This document shows, piece after piece, positions 3,988 through 5,788 of a stretch of 5,788 nucleotides of DNA. This DNA comes from Burkholderiales bacterium (GTDB taxonomy: Bacteria > Pseudomonadota > Gammaproteobacteria > Burkholderiales > JAEUMW01), in assembly GCA_016791285.1 (NCBI GenBank), contig JAEUMX010000465.1:1-5788 (forward strand), written 5' to 3'. A program made the translations under genes and the position numbers. The notes under the pieces are model-generated. The model was not told where the DNA came from. It was given only the letters and a program-made list of their open reading frames with translations, and made no database searches. Within the stretch, counting starts at the first letter, position 1. Every line of letters begins with the position of its first letter.

Positions 3988-5788
3988 TCAGAGGAGGACC
4001 AGTTGCTCGGAGTCGGACTCCTGCACCTGGCGTTCCTGCGGTCCGCTCTGGCGGAATTCCGTGACCTTGTAGCGGTAGGTCCGCTTGCGTTCGTCCTTGA
4101 TCGCGATCGGCCACGCGAAGGTGCCGCTGTGACCCTGGCGGATCAGCTCCGACTTGGTCCAGCGCACGCCGTTATCCGGATCCTCGTACACGAGATCGAT
4201 CTTGACCGCGATGAGGTCGGCGGATGGCAAGGGCATGAGCCAGGTGACCTGCACCGGGATCACGTCGACCGCCTGCACGCCGAGGATGAGCTGCTCGTTC
4301 TTGCCGTCCCGCCACGCGATGCTGTCGATGTCGCCGCTGCGCTTGATCAAGGTCGCCTCGTAGCGCCAGTTGCGCTGCGCGGGATCTTCGAGGCGCACCG
4401 CCCATTCCTTGATCTCGGCGTGATCCTTGAGCGTGAAGGGCTGCTCGATCACGCGGTTGCCGTGCTCGTAGCGCAACCGCACTTCCACGCGCTCGTACTC
4501 GTCGCCGGGATCGGCGAGAATGACGCGCACGCGCAGGATGTTGTCGCGCGGCTCGTTGACGACCACGAGCTCCTGCGGCTTCCACTCCTGCGGCGGCAGC
4601 GGCACCTGCGCGCCGTCCTTGTAGAAGAGCGTGCCCTCCGTGCGCAGCTTCGCATCGGCGAGCCCGGGCTCGGGACGAATCACCAGGCGGTGCTCGGGCT
4701 TGGCGGCCGACAGCGCGATGTTCTGCTGATACGGTCCGTAGGAGAGCACGAGCTGCACGCGCTCGAGCAGGTCGTAGTGCATGATGCCGCTCGCCACGTT
4801 CACCGTCATCGCGGGCGTGATGTCGCGCGGATGAATGACGAGGTTGCGCGCATCGGAGCGGATCCATCCCTCGGCGTCGGCCTGCGGCACGCCCACGCTC
4901 GACACGGCGCCCTGCTGATCGCCGAGCGCGACATCCTGCGTGTAGTTGACGATCACCTTGTATTCGTACCAATAGATCACCGGCTCCCCGGCGAGCGACT
5001 GATCGCGCAGCACGCCGGACTTCCAGGTGTCGGCCTCCTTGGCCGGTGTCAGATTCAACTCGCCGGTTCGCTGGAAGCCGCCGTCGGCAGCCGGCGCGTA
5101 GCGCAGCTGGATCTGGATCGAGTGGATGCCATCGAGCTGCCACTGCGCCGTGGTGGACGCCGCGATCTCGAGCGCCTGGAAGAACGCGATCGCGCCGTCG
5201 GCCTCGATGAGGTACTTCGCCCGATCGAACGCGTCGAAGACGAGCTGGCCCTGGGGATGAATCGCGTGCGTGCGCGCCTTCCGCGAACTGAGCTCGTAGA
5301 CGGCGACCACCCGCTCCTCCTGCTTGATCATCTCCAGGTTGACCTCGAAGCTCGCCTGCACGGAGGTCGCGTTTTCTCCCGTCCCCCCGCCGCCGCCACC
5401 GCCGCCGCGCGCGAGATGGCCGCGCAGCGTGGACTCGGGCGTGCCGGTGCCGCCGCCCCGCGGCTCCCGGCGCAACTGGCCGCGCGCCACGGTTTGCGCG
5501 CCCCCCCGCTTGGTCCCCGTGATCAGGACGACACGGTGCTGCGGCCGGCCGTTGCGGCTGTTGGCTGGCGCCGCGTCGTTCGCGAGCGTCGCCACGCTGC
5601 CGTTCTTCGAGTCGGTGTGCCCGTGAGCGACCGCCTCGGTCGCGGGAAAACGGCCCGCGATCAGGGACCGCGCCACGTCCAGGCGGCGCTGCGAGAGGCG
5701 CTCGTTGAGCCGCCGCTTCTCCTGCGAGTCGTCGTTCTCGAAGCTCGAGTGCGCGTGCAGCTTGAGGTTCGAGCCCGATTGCAGCGTG
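3988..5788 (-). CDS. Large protein with divergent OmpA-like domain, Gly-rich linker and four tandem beta-rich modules (C-terminal 599 residues; 5' end outside window)
   Basis: The minus-strand frame is open from the window edge (5788) to TGA 3990-3988, so the gene starts upstream of this window. Numbering from the first complete codon, residues 1-91 resemble the second half of an OmpA-like domain, which in other proteins binds peptidoglycan. There is a strand NLKLHAHSS, a helix carrying ERLSQRRLDVARSLI (the LSxxR element, S32-R35), and a closing GRPQHRVVLITG (80-91) that matches the usual GRxxNRRVEI. The GHTD position reads AHSS (12-15), so the Asp that contacts peptidoglycan appears replaced. 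A basic, Gly-rich linker follows (about 92-140) with eight consecutive Gly at 128-135. Residues about 202-599 form four beta-rich modules, described separately, and the protein ends exactly at the end of the fourth. No transmembrane segment is visible in this part. GTG at 5676 would split the OmpA-like domain and is not a start. I do not recognise the whole protein. An envelope, surface or injection-structure role is only a guess. Confidence 0.8.
   Translation of the reverse strand, partial: TLQSGSNLKLHAHSSFENDDSQEKRRLNERLSQRRLDVARSLIAGRFPATEAVAHGHTDSKNGSVATLANDAAPANSRNGRPQHRVVLITGTKRGGAQTVARGQLRREPRGGGTGTPESTLRGHLARGGGGGGGGTGENATSVQASFEVNLEMIKQEERVVAVYELSSRKARTHAIHPQGQLVFDAFDRAKYLIEADGAIAFFQALEIAASTTAQWQLDGIHSIQIQLRYAPAADGGFQRTGELNLTPAKEADTWKSGVLRDQSLAGEPVIYWYEYKVIVNYTQDVALGDQQGAVSSVGVPQADAEGWIRSDARNLVIHPRDITPAMTVNVASGIMHYDLLERVQLVLSYGPYQQNIALSAAKPEHRLVIRPEPGLADAKLRTEGTLFYKDGAQVPLPPQEWKPQELVVVNEPRDNILRVRVILADPGDEYERVEVRLRYEHGNRVIEQPFTLKDHAEIKEWAVRLEDPAQRNWRYEATLIKRSGDIDSIAWRDGKNEQLILGVQAVDVIPVQVTWLMPLPSADLIAVKIDLVYEDPDNGVRWTKSELIRQGHSGTFAWPIAIKDERKRTYRYKVTEFRQSGPQERQVQESDSEQLVLL
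3991..5184 (-). repeat. Four tandem divergent beta-rich protein modules (A-D)
   Basis: Approximate limits on the minus strand are A 5184-4825, B 4815-4543, C 4542-4273 and D 4257-3991. Each has a first strand, then a strand ending in L-x-Y: SIQIQLRYAP, RVQLVLSYG, RVEVRLRYEH and AVKIDLVYED. A later strand follows: YWYEYKVIVNY, LRTEGTLFYK, WRYEATLIKR and YRYKVTEFRQ. Each closes with a short hydrophobic strand: RNLVIHP, QELVVVNEP, EQLILGV and EQLVLL. C and D also share a W-x-[VI] strand followed by charged residues before the aromatic strand. The pattern suggests small beta-sandwich domains. Repeats are at protein level only; the DNA copies are too diverged to recombine. Confidence 0.62.
5383..5406 (-). 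repeat. Low-complexity tract encoding eight consecutive Gly
   Basis: The codons read GGC GGC GGT GGC GGC GGC GGG GGG on the minus strand and lie in the linker between the OmpA-like domain and the beta modules. A further GGGTGT cluster occurs near partial residues 111-116. The linker is probably flexible. Near-identical triplets and the C6 run at 5383-5388 make it prone to slippage and to sequencing error. Confidence 0.7.

Noticed and set aside
4172..5143. A 323-codon minus-strand frame inside the OmpA-module gene
   Set aside because: Its product is extremely Arg/Ala-rich, as expected from an out-of-frame reading of GC-rich coding DNA. The chosen frame has balanced composition and repeating modules.
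5611..5622. Literal GHTD motif in the OmpA-like domain
   Set aside because: It comes after the LSxxR helix, where other members have the G-x-G-E loop, so it is not at the peptidoglycan-contacting position. The likeness is probably coincidental.
5674..5676. GTG as the start of the OmpA-like gene
   Set aside because: The frame stays open to the window edge and the upstream codons encode the first strand and helix of the OmpA-like domain.

Overview
The window is GC-rich with strong third-position G/C bias and looks like a proteobacterial chromosome, most likely beta- or gammaproteobacterial. This rests on overall character and on protein resemblances recalled from memory, not on a search. It contains no rRNA, tRNA, CRISPR array or recognisable mobile element.

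The layout falls into three blocks. Positions 1-690 (minus strand) hold the start of a nikR-type nickel-responsive repressor, cut by the window edge. Upstream of it is a relic that appears to be pieces of a [NiFe]-hydrogenase small subunit and large subunit joined in frame. Positions 785-3892 (plus strand) hold a decayed type I restriction-modification locus. It comprises an HsdR nuclease-domain fragment, an HsdR C-terminal fragment in another frame, an HsdM C-terminal part in the third frame, a full-length HsdS overlapping HsdM by ATGA, a 44-residue ORF overlapping hsdS, and a frameshifted, truncated conserved gene. Positions 3988-5788 (minus strand) hold the C-terminal 599 residues of a large protein that runs off the window. 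It has a divergent OmpA-like domain, a basic Gly-rich linker with eight consecutive Gly, and four tandem beta-rich modules of about 90-120 residues. A perfect 11-bp hairpin lies between the two convergent blocks.

Working together: an intact R-M locus would express restriction (R), modification (M) and specificity (S) subunits as one enzyme. Here R and M are clearly broken and only S is whole, so no active type I enzyme is expected from this copy. Likewise the hydrogenase piece lacks the nickel-binding ends of the large subunit and some Fe-S ligands of the small subunit, while nikR keeps its start and a good ribosome binding site. At least five deletion-like junctions lie within 3.7 kb with no transposon. 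The region therefore looks like a deletion-scarred corridor, or less likely a misassembly. The most novel material is the OmpA-plus-modules protein.
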